Assembly (NCBI GenBank): GCA_038503075.1
Contig: JBCAML010000005.1
Coordinates: forward strand, 1,054,001-1,118,000
DNA from: Gyromitra esculenta
Lineage: Eukaryota; Ascomycota; Pezizomycetes; Pezizales; Discinaceae
Direction: 5' to 3'
Length of the DNA: 64,000 nucleotides
Under the pieces are notes generated by a model, which was not told where the DNA came from, did not search any database, and saw only the letters and a list, made by a program, of their open reading frames with translations. Within the stretch, counting starts at the first letter, position 1, and each line of letters starts with the position of its first letter. Shown here piece by piece: positions 1-12,695 of this stretch. A program made the position numbers and the translations under genes.

Positions 1-604
1 CTCAGCGAGTTTCTCAGACCAAAACGAAAGGAGGATGGATCATATTTTTTCGCTGCGCCTCTTGGTAAATATGTTCTTCTATTCGATCATCCTTTAAAGC
101 ACAGAAGCTCATGCTTGTGATGTAGGTGATGGTGCTGTTCCTTTCATTCATCTTGAAGATCTTGGGAAATATGCCCGCTGGATCTTTGATCACCCCGAGC
201 GCTCTATCGGGTTAGATCTTGAGATAGCTACGGCGCACGTTGGATACCAGGAGCTCGCCGAGACTTTCACACGAGTGACTGGGAAATCAGCAACTTATGT
301 TCCCCTTACTACAGAGCAGTACTTCAACGCTGCTGGTGGTGGGACGTGGAAGATTGGTCATAGCGCCGCTGACCAAAATGATCCGACTTTACTGACTTTC
401 CGACAAAATTTCGGGGGTTGGTGGCAATTGTATAGAGACTCTGGCGGTAATAAAGGTGTGATCCGTAGGGATTACGCTCTTTTGGACGAAATACTGCCAA
501 GTAGATTGAAGAGCGTGGAAGAATGGATGAAGAAGGCTGAGTATACAGGGGATCGACTCGTCATTCTGAAGGACTGGCAAGACAAGAAGGTGCCTGGGCA
601 ATGA
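1..604 (+). CDS. NmrA-like NAD(P)-binding protein, 3' end only
   Basis: This is the C-terminal part of an NmrA-like (atypical short-chain dehydrogenase/reductase) protein; its start lies left of the window. Two exons are visible: 1-64 (frame 1) and 126-604, joined by a 61-bp intron at 65-125 (donor GTAAAT, acceptor GTAG). The join gives ...YFFAAPLGDGAVPFIHLEDL..., the stretch where NmrA-like proteins go from the last core strand to the helix before the substrate pocket. The HLEDLGKYARWIFDHPE and TYVPLTTEQYFN segments are typical of the family. NmrA proteins bind NAD(P) with an N-terminal Rossmann fold (not in this window). Some are redox-sensing regulators, as in nitrogen repression, and others are reductases, so the role of this copy is unknown. 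A candidate polyadenylation motif AATAAA lies at 673-678. Confidence 0.85.
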
Positions 605-2523
605 GGGGAGCAGTTAGCCAAACGTATTTAAGTAAATACTCTAGGGATTATAAGCATACACATACACTAAAAAATAAAGTTGAATTATCTTTGTTTTGAT
701 ACTGCACTACATGTACAACGTCATCCTAGCATTGCTAAACCAATGACATCGTTCATCACAATCATCATCATCCTGAAATTTTTCTGTTAAACATTAAGCT
801 TGTACAGTTGCGTCCAGCAAGACCCTGCGGTTTTTGGAGTACCACAACGCGATGAGACAACATGGAATTCAACTAAAGAACTAGCTATTATAATGTTCTC
901 TTCTTGTGAAGCAATAAAACCGCAGAGACTTGTTGGACGCAACTGTACACATGTTTAGTCCTGGCCTAGCACTTTGCTGCTGCTGCTGCTGCGGATATTG
1001 TAGGCTGGAATGGGAACGAGCCTAGTTAACTAATATATCTACTGAGATACAAATACTGCTTCTTAACTATAAAAACCCTATGGTAGATCCCGTACTGTCA
1101 AGAAACGAGCTGAGGAAAGTTAAAAATAGTTGTTGTATTTCTTGTGTGTCATTCTAGATCTGGGTTGTGTTATTTTAATTATATCACACGATATGCGTTA
1201 TTCTGCATGTTCGTCGCTATTATTATTTGCTATAGGTGTACGTAGTTAGGTTACGAAAAATGCGCTTTTAGAGAATTTTACGATTTAATTCATAATGTAG
1301 AAAATGCTGTGGATTATTAAAAATAGATAAAGAGTACATACAAATATCCATTTTTACAGCCCGTTATATACATAATCTCGATGCGAATTACACACCCTAC
1401 TATACGCGAGTATATCAGTATTACTACACGTAGTTGTTAGTACTCGTTGCTGCACATGTGCGCGTGCATAGATACAGATAACCTAGATGTCCCTCCAATA
1501 ATAGTTGTACGAGTGGTTATATAAAACGTTGCCCGAACTCACCATTGGTAGAACAGCTTTACAATGTTATTAATAGTTCGAGTATTCTAGATCTCATGCT
1601 ATGTAAAGGTTGGGAATCCTGCTATGTTTTTTGGGTCGAGAGAAATCTTCTAGATACATAGCCTAAGTAGGGCATGACAATGATTACGAGAGCCCTATGA
1701 TTTAATTATGGGTGGGATGTGATTTATTAAATTTAAGCCCGAGGAGTCACTCATGAATTACCGATGTGATCTCAGAGACTGAAATGTTAATGTCCCACTT
1801 TGTTATCGCATCAGATTTTGTCGTGATCTTGCCTGTGGTTGTGGTAATCAATAGTGTGGCCACCAAAACCTGGCTGGGATAAACTCAGGAGGAAAAAACG
1901 TTGAGAACCAAACGCCCTAATCAAAATACAAGTGAGTTTTGAAGGGGAACTACGCTTTGGGCTCAACAGAGTTCATACGTCACCAAAATTCTATATCAAC
2001 CTTCGTACAAAAGGGTGAGTGGTCGCCCATCACTACTGGAAATACCACTAAGGTTTGCACCTCGATACAAGTCTGAAATAGGAAGCTAACTGTGAACCAG
2101 TGGAAATCTAGAATCTGGAGAAAACCGAACATTCGTTATCGCCATAGCTGTTATGAAGGCCTTAAAGAATGTCTTCATATGTACAGACATCCCGACTGCA
2201 TAGCACTCCACCAGATACCCAACACAAGACACTAAAACGCCTGCTGAATCGAACACTTTACCGCGAAGAAATAAAGAAATCCACCAAAGAGATCAAAACT
2301 CGAAGCAAAGATTCTGTCAAGGAAAGTTCTACCCAATTGTCCATCCTGATACGGGATTGTACTAAAACATCAGACAAAAAAACATTGGAAAATGAAAATA
2401 GCTTTTTAGGCAGAACCATAAAGAAATTAGACCGGTAAGGATAAAGAGTACTATCGTTGGACAAAAGAAAAAATCAACGCCCCTCAAAAAACAGGGTTCA
2501 CTAATAGTAAACAAAAACCAAAA
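605..2523. other. Intergenic region, gene-free apart from a MITE
   Basis: This stretch separates the 3' end of the NmrA-like gene from the 3' end of the Mga2-like gene, so the two genes converge. It is AT-rich with no convincing coding region. A 89-codon open frame at 2169-2438 is lysine/threonine/serine rich, lacks recognisable motifs and lies where 3' UTR is expected; I do not call it a gene. The MITE at 805-945 is listed separately. Confidence 0.7.
805..945. mobile_element. MITE-like element with TA target duplication
   Basis: This is a 141-bp non-coding element. Its ends are inverted repeats of about 30 bp, starting CAGTTGCGTCC on the left and ending GGACGCAACTG on the right; the repeat continues with few mismatches through GCAAG..CTGCGGTTTT. 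The element is flanked by TA at 803-804 and 946-947. TA duplication and short inverted ends with no reading frame are what non-autonomous Tc1/mariner-superfamily elements (Fot1/pogo group in fungi) look like. No transposase is present, so the family assignment is inference. Confidence 0.8.
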
Positions 2524-5500
2524 CTATCCACCACCTACTTCCAACTCGCCACCAACTGCGTTTAAGATCATTGTCCCGAGACGATCGCTAACGCTTGCTG
2601 GATCCTGAAAGGCATCTCGGGCAAAAGAAAACATCGTCTTGGACATGGACCATGCCCATGGACCCCAGCTTGTCGCCATCGCAAGTAGAATGATTATCAA
2701 TATAGGGAGCTGAATATTATTAGCTGACATTCAAAACGCCGGGACTCAGCCAAAGAAGAAAGAAATAATTACCCAGAAAAAGTACAACCGTCTATCATTT
2801 TCGATCTTCTTCATTTTCGCAGCATGTGCACGGTACTCCTCTTGCTGCTCTCTAGTTATATCTCGGCCTCCCTTTGCGATCCTTCGTTGCAATTCGTTCA
2901 TATCAAGCAGAGAAGTGCTTGAAGATGACGGGCTTGCAGTATTTTCGATGATAGTAGGCTCTGAAACCTTCGTGTCATCTACGTCAGGGCCTCTTAACAA
3001 AACAGTATCGCCAGCGACGCTTGAAGATGATCCTGGATGAGGGAAGAGTTCTTCATATGGAGGTGGCGCCTGTGGATTGGTGAATAGCTCCCACCACTTG
3101 TAATCACCATCCTTCATTTCCTGCTGTGCTGGATTTGGATTTGTACCAGACCATGGTTGGGTGAACGGTGGCATTAACGCGTTGAATTTGGCCATTGGGT
3201 TCAGGTTTTGGAAGATGTTTTGGTGGAACTCAGCGGCGGTGGGCATAGCTGGTAGATTCCAATGATTCTGGAAATTCTGGAGACTTGCCGCGAAATTCTC
3301 CTTCCAGGCGGCCATCATGGCTGATGGTGATGGTGTAAGCTCTCGAGATGCTGTCGAGTCCGGTCCTGAGGCGACTTGAGCCGCCTCAATTGCTAGCTTT
3401 TCCTGAACGGAGATATTTGCCATCGCAGCTGTCGCGGTATCGAGATCGTGAAGACTGCTTCTCCTAGAACGCATCCAGATCTCGCCAGTGTCGGCGTCAT
3501 CTGTGTCACTGCTGACAGCCTCATCGCTCGTGTTATAAAAGTCGTCAACTCCCATAGGCATTGGACGCCCGCGAATTGATGGATTAGTGCCCGGGAACGA
3601 ATCCCATAATGAATGTATAGAAGCCGAGCTACTCGCGCGACTCCTCTGAGGACCAAATCTCTGCTCTGAGGTTACAGAGTTGGTACGACTATGGCGCCTT
3701 GACGAGGCCGGATCTAACCTTCCGTGTGTCACTTTATAGGCCAGATCTTGCGCTGTCTCGCCATTCTTCGTTTGAATGCTGGCATTTGCCTTGTTGAGAA
3801 GGAGCCGTTTAACGATTTCCGGTTTGTTGTGCAGCGCAGCAAAGTGCATCGGCGTGTATCCATTCTTATCACGCAAATTTGGCGAAGCACCTCTTGCTAA
3901 GAGAGCCGCAACAAATCTCTGCATTCCAAGAATACAAGCAAGATGAAGCAGTGTCTGACCCGCCTTGTTTCGAAGGTTAAGGCGAGCAGGATGTGGGCTA
4001 TCGTCTAGGTCTATCGCGTCTAAGCATTTAAGCAAGGTCGCTTCGAGTTCAATCTGTCCAAAGCCACCGAGGCTCTCTTCTCCTGCGAGACGCCGTACAA
4101 AGTGTTGCTGGGAACCTCCTCCGCCACTCTCGGAGCCTTGAGTCGAACTTTGGCCAAAATTTGGCCCGCGATTCTCAATGATGCTCCTTGCTATGTCCTG
4201 AGCGGTTGCCATTGTGCCATGCATTTTAATCCCAACAATCTGCAGAGCTAATTCCATCAAAGATTTTTCGGTGTCGTCTACATATGTGAACAGCGGGTAA
4301 TGACCAGGGGCTTTTTGAGAAGGAAGATTCATCAAAGTTACCACTACAGGTCCAGGGGTAGATCGAGGAGGCAGCATGCAGATTAGAGTTGAACTACTGT
4401 AGCATAAATTCTGACTTGCAGGAATGTCACCAAACAGAACAGTAAGCCCGCCAACAAACCCTTTCCCCAGAACTGTTACCTCGATTCCGCCACGGGTGGT
4501 CCCTTCCCCCGGAATTAGTCGGCTGATCTCTGGAATTAGTGGTGCATCACGTTCAGAATTTCTTTGAGTGATATCAGGTGGGGTTTGTCTTGTTTGATGA
4601 TGCTGCTGTTGCGGTTGTTGTAGAATGAAAGAACTACGCGGGGAAGGGCTAGTAACAGTACTGGCATATGCTGATCGTGGTGAGGTGAATTGAGACTGAT
4701 CGATCTGAGACCTGAAATTGTCTATATGCGTCCCATCGAATGAAAATCTTCGTGAATCATTTGTTTCTGGGGGGGTCGAAGGCTCTCGGAATTGAATGGT
4801 GCCCGAACTGCCCTGGCCAAAGTTCCCCATCTCATACGGAGATCCAAAAAATTGCTGTTGAGAAGGCACAGTGTGCCCAGATGGCTGAAATGAAGGGGCA
4901 GGGCTTTCAAGTTTGGTCATGGCCAAGCTTGCAGGTACTTTTGTCACAGAGTTTATCCTCCGCTTCTTGGTGTGGGGGACCCCTGGCGATGGTCCGAACT
5001 GAGGAGACTGCTGTAATACTGTAGAGGGTGGTGGAGACACAGAAGTTCTATTTCGAGTGAATGAAGAATCGAAATGGAGTGAATTTGAGTACTGAGGCGG
5101 CTGAGCAATTGAATTTACCTGACCAAAAAATCCTTGTTCGTTGGGTGCAAAAGGATTGGAGTTAGGCTGAAGTGCTGTGTATGCGCCCTGCTGAGAAACT
5201 CCAAGTATTTTAATATCTTGCGATCCGGAGGGCATTGTAGGCATCGTGGAATTTGATTTATGATCATCAGTGATCAAGATAGAACTGGTAATCTGTTGGG
5301 CGATTATCTCGTCAAGATGATTCTTGACCGTGAAGATAACTCTACAAATTGATTGTTAGAACATTTTAAGAGAGCGGCTGTATCAACCGTGATAAATAAG
5401 ATTACTAACCTGAATCCTTCCTTTTCACCCTGATGTCGGCAATAACAAGCGAGTCTCATATGAAGTTCAACCATCATACCCCCTTCTAGGCTACCAGGTA

Positions 5501-7187
5501 CCAGGTTTCCATGGTACTGAGATTTCGATATAGGCATCCACTCCCGAATCTCGGTATTATTGAACACCACTGCTCTCTTCGCTTCATCATCTCTCCATTC
5601 GTCTTCCTCTTTAATCTTTTTTACCTTCTTCCTGGCTGCCCGCTTCCTTTCTCTTGACATGCATCCCAAGCAAATCTTAACTTCCCCACCATTCAATGGA
5701 CCCGGCTTCTCCGAACCTGAATTCTCACTGCGTGGGGAATCATCTGAGTCGTCCCCACTTGAACCTTCAGTTACTTCCATTCTCCGCGAAGGCTCCTTTC
5801 TGAAAATGGGCTGAAAATCTTCACCGCGTGCACGGGCCAGTGCGTTTTGGAGCCAGTGAGGGTTCCGCATAGCGCTAGAGCAAACGAGATTCGCATGTAA
5901 TTCCAACATGTCAGATGATTTTATAGCAGGTGGCTTGGCGTATAGTTTCGGTTTTGAAATGGTGTGCCGCGGTAGATGGAGCTTGGTGACGCCAGGTGGG
6001 AAAGGAAAAAGGTGAAGCTTTACTGGGATCTGAGTCTCAACGCGGGATTTAGTAGGAATCTGATCAACACTTAAGGTTGACGGAAGATGCATGGAGAAAT
6101 GAACCCCTGAAGCTGGATGTGATGGCGGTTGCGGTGGTGGGATAACGCATGGGCGTGTCTGGAGCGCTATTGAGGTGGGTCGTTTTTGGTTAACCCGAGG
6201 CGGGCCAGCAATCGGCCTAGATTGCTGTGGTTGATTAAAACTATATTGTGGATCCCATTGTCCTATTGGACCTAGATTCGGTGGTGTTGTGAATCTCTGG
6301 GCAGCTCTCGAGTCGTCAGGTGAATTTGCATCGTAATACGCAGGCGAGCTAACAGCAGTATGTGATGACTTCATAGGCTGAGCGACATTTCCATCGTCTG
6401 ACATTTCAAGAAAACTATCATCAAAGCAGATTTGATCCTGACTTCTTTTCCTGCGATTCCCGGTCGCATGCGAGTCCGCTCCCATGCTATTTGCTATGTT
6501 CGATTCATGGTCCCCCAAGAGACTCCGTCTAATATGGCCATTGTTGTAACCTGATATCGAACCTAATGGCAAGCGTTGTTGCTGTGGACTGCTAGGATGA
6601 GATACTGCTTGGCTCGGGAAAGGAGAAGACGATGCGATTGCTTGATCTGGCACCCCAAGGGCTGCATTATCAAAGTCAAACCACTGGTCAAGTTGGTCAG
6701 CAGTTCGGCCACCCCCATTCGAATCCAAAGTCGAGTCCACAAGCTTTGATTCCGGTTTTCTAGAATTTAAAATGCCATCTCGAACTCGAACATCGCCTTG
6801 AAAATCACCGGTCATCTCCACATCCCCCCCTGAACCCAGAACAGTCTCCGTTGCGAACGATTCCACCAATGGCTCTAGGCACTTAGATCTTGAACCTGAA
6901 TCCTCTGAGGTGACAGATCCAGAGGAAGGCGTGAGGGGCTGCTGAGACACGTGAGTGAAGTTGGCGGACTGCGCGAAATGCTCCTCAATATCGTCCAATC
7001 GTGTTAAACCGTGTAAAATATCGATAGGGTCTGGAGGTGGAGTCAGGCCTTGCGAGAAGTCGTTAGGCCAGGCTGATTCTGAGGTAACTAATGAACGGCC
7101 GAAAATAGGCGAGGAGAGAGACGATGAGTTCGTTGAAGGGGAGTCGGCTGAGGGGCTATTGCTGTTGCTCAATTCCTCGTCGTTCAT
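2524..7187 (-). CDS. Spt23/Mga2-like ER-membrane-tethered transcription factor
   Basis: Yeast Spt23 and Mga2 are ER-anchored precursors that are cut by the ubiquitin-proteasome system and activate the fatty-acid desaturase gene OLE1. Three exons (7187-5410, 5341-2773, 2709-2524), with introns of 68 and 63 bp, give exactly 1511 codons (1510 aa). The N-terminal third is low-complexity Ser/Pro. A conserved Spt23/Mga2 core follows (residues about 400-615, with LHLFPFPPGVTKL, KICLGCMSRERKR and EGFRVIFTVKNHL; the last spans the first splice junction). Next come a basic patch KKRR near 718, an IPT/TIG domain at about 864-947, two ankyrin repeats at about 1048-1129, and a C-terminal membrane helix at about 1443-1469 formed across the last intron (LYFFW joined to LPILIIILLAMATSWGPW). 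The start is the ATG at 7187; a GTG codon just upstream in frame is ignored. I am sure of the family; whether it follows Spt23 or Mga2 cannot be said. Confidence 0.93.
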
Positions 7188-9474
7188 CACCAGCTAGCTT
7201 AAGCACCGATAGAGTGAGGTGCTATTGATTTCGAAAAATATCTGTGGCGAGCTTACCAGTATACCATCAGCAACATTTCTATTTGGGTAATTGACCTCAG
7301 CGATGATATCTCTTTTAATCTCTATTGCTGTGGCAGCTAACCCCTCACCTTCAGAAAAAGACACCAGGCAAGTGCAGAAAGCAAGGGGCAAGTGAAGCAG
7401 AGCTTACGGAGCCCAACTAACCCTTTCCGAGGGGCTATGGAAATTCGACTAGAGAGCGAGATCTCAGCGTTGCCAGAAAGAAAATTTCGATCGGCAGGGT
7501 ATTACAGGCTGCAGAGGTTCCAGAGCGCAAGTAACAGCGAGGGTTATTTCGTCCTCTCGGGTCTAGTACGCCGCCACAGCCAACCTCGGAGAAATAGAGA
7601 AATAAAGAGGACTGAAGGAAAAAGTCGCGCCGTGTTGCTTGCCGTGAGAAATGAATGTGGGAGTATGGATATAGTCGTAGCGTGGGCGGGGGTGGGTGGG
7701 TTTGGAGTTGTCAAAGGGTGCAATGGGCGTCGATGACACTTGGGAGGTGGTTGTCGGTAAATTAGGTGCTTCGCGGCGGACTGCGTCAACAGCAGCACCA
7801 GCAATATTTTGGGTAGCACCAAGTTGAAGGTGGTGATGCGCTATGGGACAGTACTAGGGCCTGGGTGACTGGATAACAAGGCCCTGATTCGATGGAGTCC
7901 TGACTCGATAGAGTCCTGAGAGTCGTGATTAGAACGGATTTCCGACGATGACGACGAGAGCAGGTCTATCCTCTTTCCAATACAAATCCCAGACAGTTGC
8001 CTCCCCTGGTGTAATTCCTACGAAGTTGTATCTGTTCTCCCCTACATAATACATGGAATTGTCTATTTAACCCTGTATCCCTTTTCATGAAGCGTGCCCA
8101 GTCTGTCTGCCAGCTAAAAAAAAAACGTTCAGTTTCCGCTCGCGTCACGCCTTCATAATTAGCCCGAGAACTCCCGCCCAAAACTGGCTGCGCCAACCGT
8201 CCTTTCGAGCTCGATTTGCAACCAATCCGCCTTGCAAATGGTCGAATTATATACGTATTCCTGGTGGAAAGGCAACTTTTTTTTTTCTAGCAGGGCGAAG
8301 CCACTGCGCATCCGGACAACAAAGCGGAAGGAGACGTATCTGCCAAATGCACGCCCGCAGGATTAAAAAACCCTCGACAAGCACGCTCCATCTTAACGAT
8401 GTTCTGCAGATGAGCAGCGCCAAGATCTCTAAAGCGAGGCGTTTTCAACGCCCAACATGGTGGCTGGTTATGGCTCATTGACCACCACAGGTACTTTCTT
8501 CGACGACAAAATCATTCAGCAGTAACAAGATGACACAAATTCAAGAGCGGCTGCAGGGCATGAGACCTGAGTTTTGCTAAAATATACAAATACCACCAAG
8601 TGCTATATTCCAAACACTAATAAATGGGAATAGGTTTGTTTATCCCATTTCACGGAGGAAGTAGCAGCTGGACTTAGGATCACGGCATTCCAACCGGTAA
8701 AGAGGTCACAGCCTTGAGGCTATTGAACCCTTTGGGCGACAGCCGTTATGGATCGACCAGCGAGCAGGACCTTCCCCGATAAGAATCTTTCTACCATGTA
8801 CAATACCACGAAATTATGCAGCCCGAGTTTAAGCTTTCAAGATAGCCCGGCCCGCGGGGGTAGAGAAACGTTATCTCAAAGAGAGATCAACATCAATAGA
8901 CGTTGTTGGATCTTTCTGCAGATACGACACATCTCATCTTGCCCACGTTTAAAGCTTGATAAGATAACCGGGAAGAGGATCTGTGCTTAACGTTCAATCA
9001 CATAAATTACCCCTCTCTGATTTGGATAAATTGAGATGGAAGGCATATTGCCAATACTTTAGGGAAAGAAATATCTACGAAGGCGCTTCTTATCAAGGAT
9101 CTTGGCATTCGGCTAAGAAACTCCGAGTCTTCTATTATCTTCGGAGCGATTGCTAGCGACTGTCACTGATAAGTAACAGTTATCAATCGAGTATACTTAC
9201 TCGCAAGAACTGACGAGCTCCCCTGTTGACTAGGGCAAACTGGGAATGACGTCAAATACTAGAGTCGTGATTCCTAAAAAGTAATATTGGAGTAAGGCTA
9301 CAGCTGCAGCTATAGTATTACAGGCCTCTGGAAATATTGGAATAGTCGTGGGGGTTGTATCAATTGGTATACAGTGAAGAGATAGTTATATACTTAGAGT
9401 TATCAGATATTGAGCTGCTATTATCGATTCGTGCAAAATCTCGCCACTATATGATACATAAAACCGGATCATCG
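7188..9474. other. Intergenic region: promoter side of the Mga2-like gene
   Basis: The stretch lies between the start of the Mga2-like gene (minus strand) and the stop codon of the permease (minus strand), so it should hold the Mga2 promoter and 5' leader and the permease 3' UTR. A G-rich run (GGGCGGGGGTGGGTGGGTTT) at about 7684-7703 could be a promoter element or quadruplex-forming tract. I see no supported gene or long repeat. Confidence 0.6.
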
Positions 9475-11756
9475 TTATCCCGAATGTTTTTCAAGATCTT
9501 CCCTATCATCAATTGCCCCTCCCGTCACAACTGGTTCCGCATCTGATTCAACAGGTGGACCTGTAAACGCCTTTCTCCCGCGGACGAAATACCATACCGC
9601 GGAAATAGCTGTGAAACCAGCAAACACTACCGATGCATAATCTAATTGGAGAATATCAGCGTCGGAACTAAAGGCTACAAAGTTCGAAAATTTTCGGAGA
9701 AGTTTAATAAAGGGGAAAGGAAGAGAGTCTTACTCATCCCTTCCGGTGTTACTGGTATTGCGACGGGCATACAAAATAGTACGATTCTAAGGCATTACGT
9801 GTTAGTTTCTCTATGTATACATGTACGTATATGTAGCTCCGTAGCTTTTGGGACTAGTCATCAGGAGGCATACGCTAGAACTATCCAAAAAATCGTGAGG
9901 ACATTAATGGCCATTCCAAATTTTCCTAGCGAGAATGGTGCATTCTTGACAAGTTTTCTTCCACGAAGAATAGAGACAAGAATCGGGAGACCATAAGAAG
10001 TACTCAGGCAAATGGTAGCCACTCCGGTGAACGAATTAAATGCCGCCGTACTTTTCTCATTTTCTGTATAAGGGTGCGCGACCGTCAAAAACGAAAGGTG
10101 GTTTTAGATAACTTACCTTCCAAAATAGATCAATCCTAGCAGACAACATACAGTCGTCGAGAGAACCAGTCCCGTTAGAGGGATGTCGTATATTGTGCTC
10201 ACCTGAGACCAGCTGCGCGTGTTTGACAAACTATTAGAATATGGATGATGAGTCATGCGGATTTTCCTACATTCTTGATCCAGGAATAGCACCGTCTATT
10301 TTAAAAAATCAGCAACAGACCATTATATATCTAAAGATGTTTAATCTCTTATCTACCTCTTGCAAACGCATAAGTACATCTGCTTGCAGCGGTCAAAGCA
10401 CCAATTCCGGCGAAAAGCAATATCCCGAGAACTTGGCCAATTCGTTAGTGTGGTATACATACGCTTCCTCCCAAACTATTCAATCACTTACTCAAAAATA
10501 ATAATCCAAAACCTCCTGCTGCACTACCAGTGACTGTCTTAAATAATAGTCCAATTGGTTGGCCGTTAGAGACTTTCAAGAGTAATGCCACTTCAGGCAG
10601 CACAAACAATATAGGAATGAGATAAATGACTCCTGTAACTCCAGCCGCAGCAACAGACAGAACCATCGCCTTAGGAACTTCACGGTGAGGCTGTTGAACC
10701 TCTTCACACATGGACGCCACCATCCCATATCCAGTCAACGTGTATGCTGCTTGAAGCAGACCCACAAAAAACGCCCACCCATCGGGCCAACCGCTGGCCG
10801 AAGCGTCAAAATGACCAAAAACAAATTTTCCGCTTCTCTTTGTGTCTGTCATAGAAAGTAGAGTGATGACAATGATCAAGACACTCGCTCCAGTCCAGAA
10901 AATACACACTTTGTTGATGAAATCCAGATATTTCGCACCAAACACGTTAACGAGTGCGCAGAATATCATCACACCTACGACATATTAGCCTGCATGCCAT
11001 CCTTCAGTCTTATGAATCAAAAATTAAGGCATACACCAAAACATCAAAATCGTTTCCCATGCATTGGGTGCCCAACCATCTCTCCACAGTGCGATAGCAC
11101 TCAGGATCAGTTGTCCGCCCGAGAAGTTGATACTAGTCGTGACTGTCCAATTCCCAACGAGTGTAAGCCATCCCGTAATCCAAGATGCGATAGGTGCCCA
11201 TTCTCTTGTGGAGAGCATCGCCGACCAGTAATAGACTCCTCCGGCTGTAGGAAAGACGGAACAGATTTCGGCGAGGGAAGCGGCGATAGCAAGAGAAATC
11301 AGAGAAACAAGACACCACCCCCATATTATAGTGACTGATTGACCATCTTGAAGGGTAATGTACATCGTAGTACTCAAACCCTAATATAGTAAATATTTTA
11401 ATTATAGTTAGGTCTTCAGCCCATCAACCATTTCCGAGGAACCTACAAATGGCACCGCTATTAAGGCCCACATGGGAAAATATCAGCTTGGACCCATCCT
11501 AAAAATTATTTCGATGTGTGATATATAAAATATGAACGAACCCATAATAGCGAAGGACCTGTATCGCAATTTCTATCAGCTGGGACTAGCTAAACTTCTC
11601 ACAGAGCTCAATCTACTCAGTCGAGCCAAGTGCGACATAGAAAACGTACAGTCCAAGAATTGACATCATGCTGAGATTTCGGGGTAACTCTGCCTTATAG
11701 CCCATCTTTGCGAGTTGAGCGTCCGCAGACGAATCTCCTCGTCCTGATTCTGTCAT
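9475..11756 (-). CDS. Amino acid/GABA permease (APC superfamily), eleven exons
   Basis: This is a plasma-membrane or vacuolar amine/amino acid importer of the fungal GABA/choline permease group (yeast Uga4/Hnm1-like). Eleven exons, read on the minus strand, are 11756-11650, 11558-11542, 11457-11447, 11380-11035, 10974-10492, 10431-10357, 10295-10271, 10212-10117, 10050-9874, 9786-9734 and 9674-9475. Every junction has GT-AG ends, the phases agree throughout, and the sum is exactly 530 codons (529 aa), a normal family length. Conserved stretches cross the junctions: LGLSFAIMAVPFG (TM1, over two microexons), ASRCTYAFARDGAIPGSR, GSTAAFNSFTGVATICLSTS and LDYASVVFAG. About twelve hydrophobic segments are visible. 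Substrate cannot be read from sequence; GABA, choline and other amines are all possible. The 17-nt and 11-nt exons are unusual and would be missed by most gene finders. Confidence 0.92.
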
Positions 11757-12695
11757 ATTGAAATGCTCCTAGAGCCGTTGATTCGAATCGCTTCTATGAT
11801 CCTAGCTTAGCCCTCTATTTTCGAAACAAAGAGGAGCCTCGTCACTTCTCGCGTGCACTGCACCTGCAGTAAATTAACACCTTCACTAAATCAATTATGA
11901 TATTTTAGGTGATGCACTTGACGATAAACTATGGTTAAGCGGGAGATGGGACCAAGATACCTCTCACAGGTTAAAGCTATGGTAAACAACCAAAGTTAAT
12001 CAAAACCTCCCTGAAAGTAGAGGAAGGGCTGGTATTTTAGTCTACTTTGTATCGTTTATCTTTACCCTGGCAAACGCAGCTTACGGTTCGACGAGATAGC
12101 CGGTCGCGGTCGCTTATATTACGATCCTGCTTTAGTTATCGGTCCCGCGTGTCCCTCCGGTTTTGGCAGGAGACAAGAATTGACCCAGAGACTGGAAAAT
12201 GGTACCTAGAATGGATATGGTACTTGTGCGCATGAGGATAAAAACGTGCCATCAGGCCTTTCTTTGATAGCTAAATGCAGTTACGTGATTAGTACGTACT
12301 TTTTATTTACAGGATTCTGTTACTTCTTTTATCCGAGCAACATCAAATTCCATGATCGCGACAACCCATTATGATTATCACGAACCGCAAGTTTGAGAGC
12401 TTCAAGATATATGGGCGAAAAAACATAAAGATACACTCTACAGGTCCGACATGATTAAAAGATAGATTGCAGTGATTACACTTCTGGATCGATATAATGT
12501 TATGTTATTACAAGATCGAACGACATTGATCGGTAAACTAATCAAACTATCAACTCAAAGCTAAAGTCATAGTAGCTCAAAGAAGTTTGAATGTTCAGGT
12601 CCAATGTATGAAATGCCACGTACCTCTTTGACAGTCGTTTGAAGATGTCGCAACCTATTACAGATGCCAACGGCCTACGGTCAGCCACTAGACTA

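Noticed and set aside
2169..2438. 89-codon open frame, plus strand
   Set aside because: Low-complexity Lys/Thr/Ser sequence without motifs, placed in the expected 3' UTR zone of the Mga2-like gene on the opposite strand.
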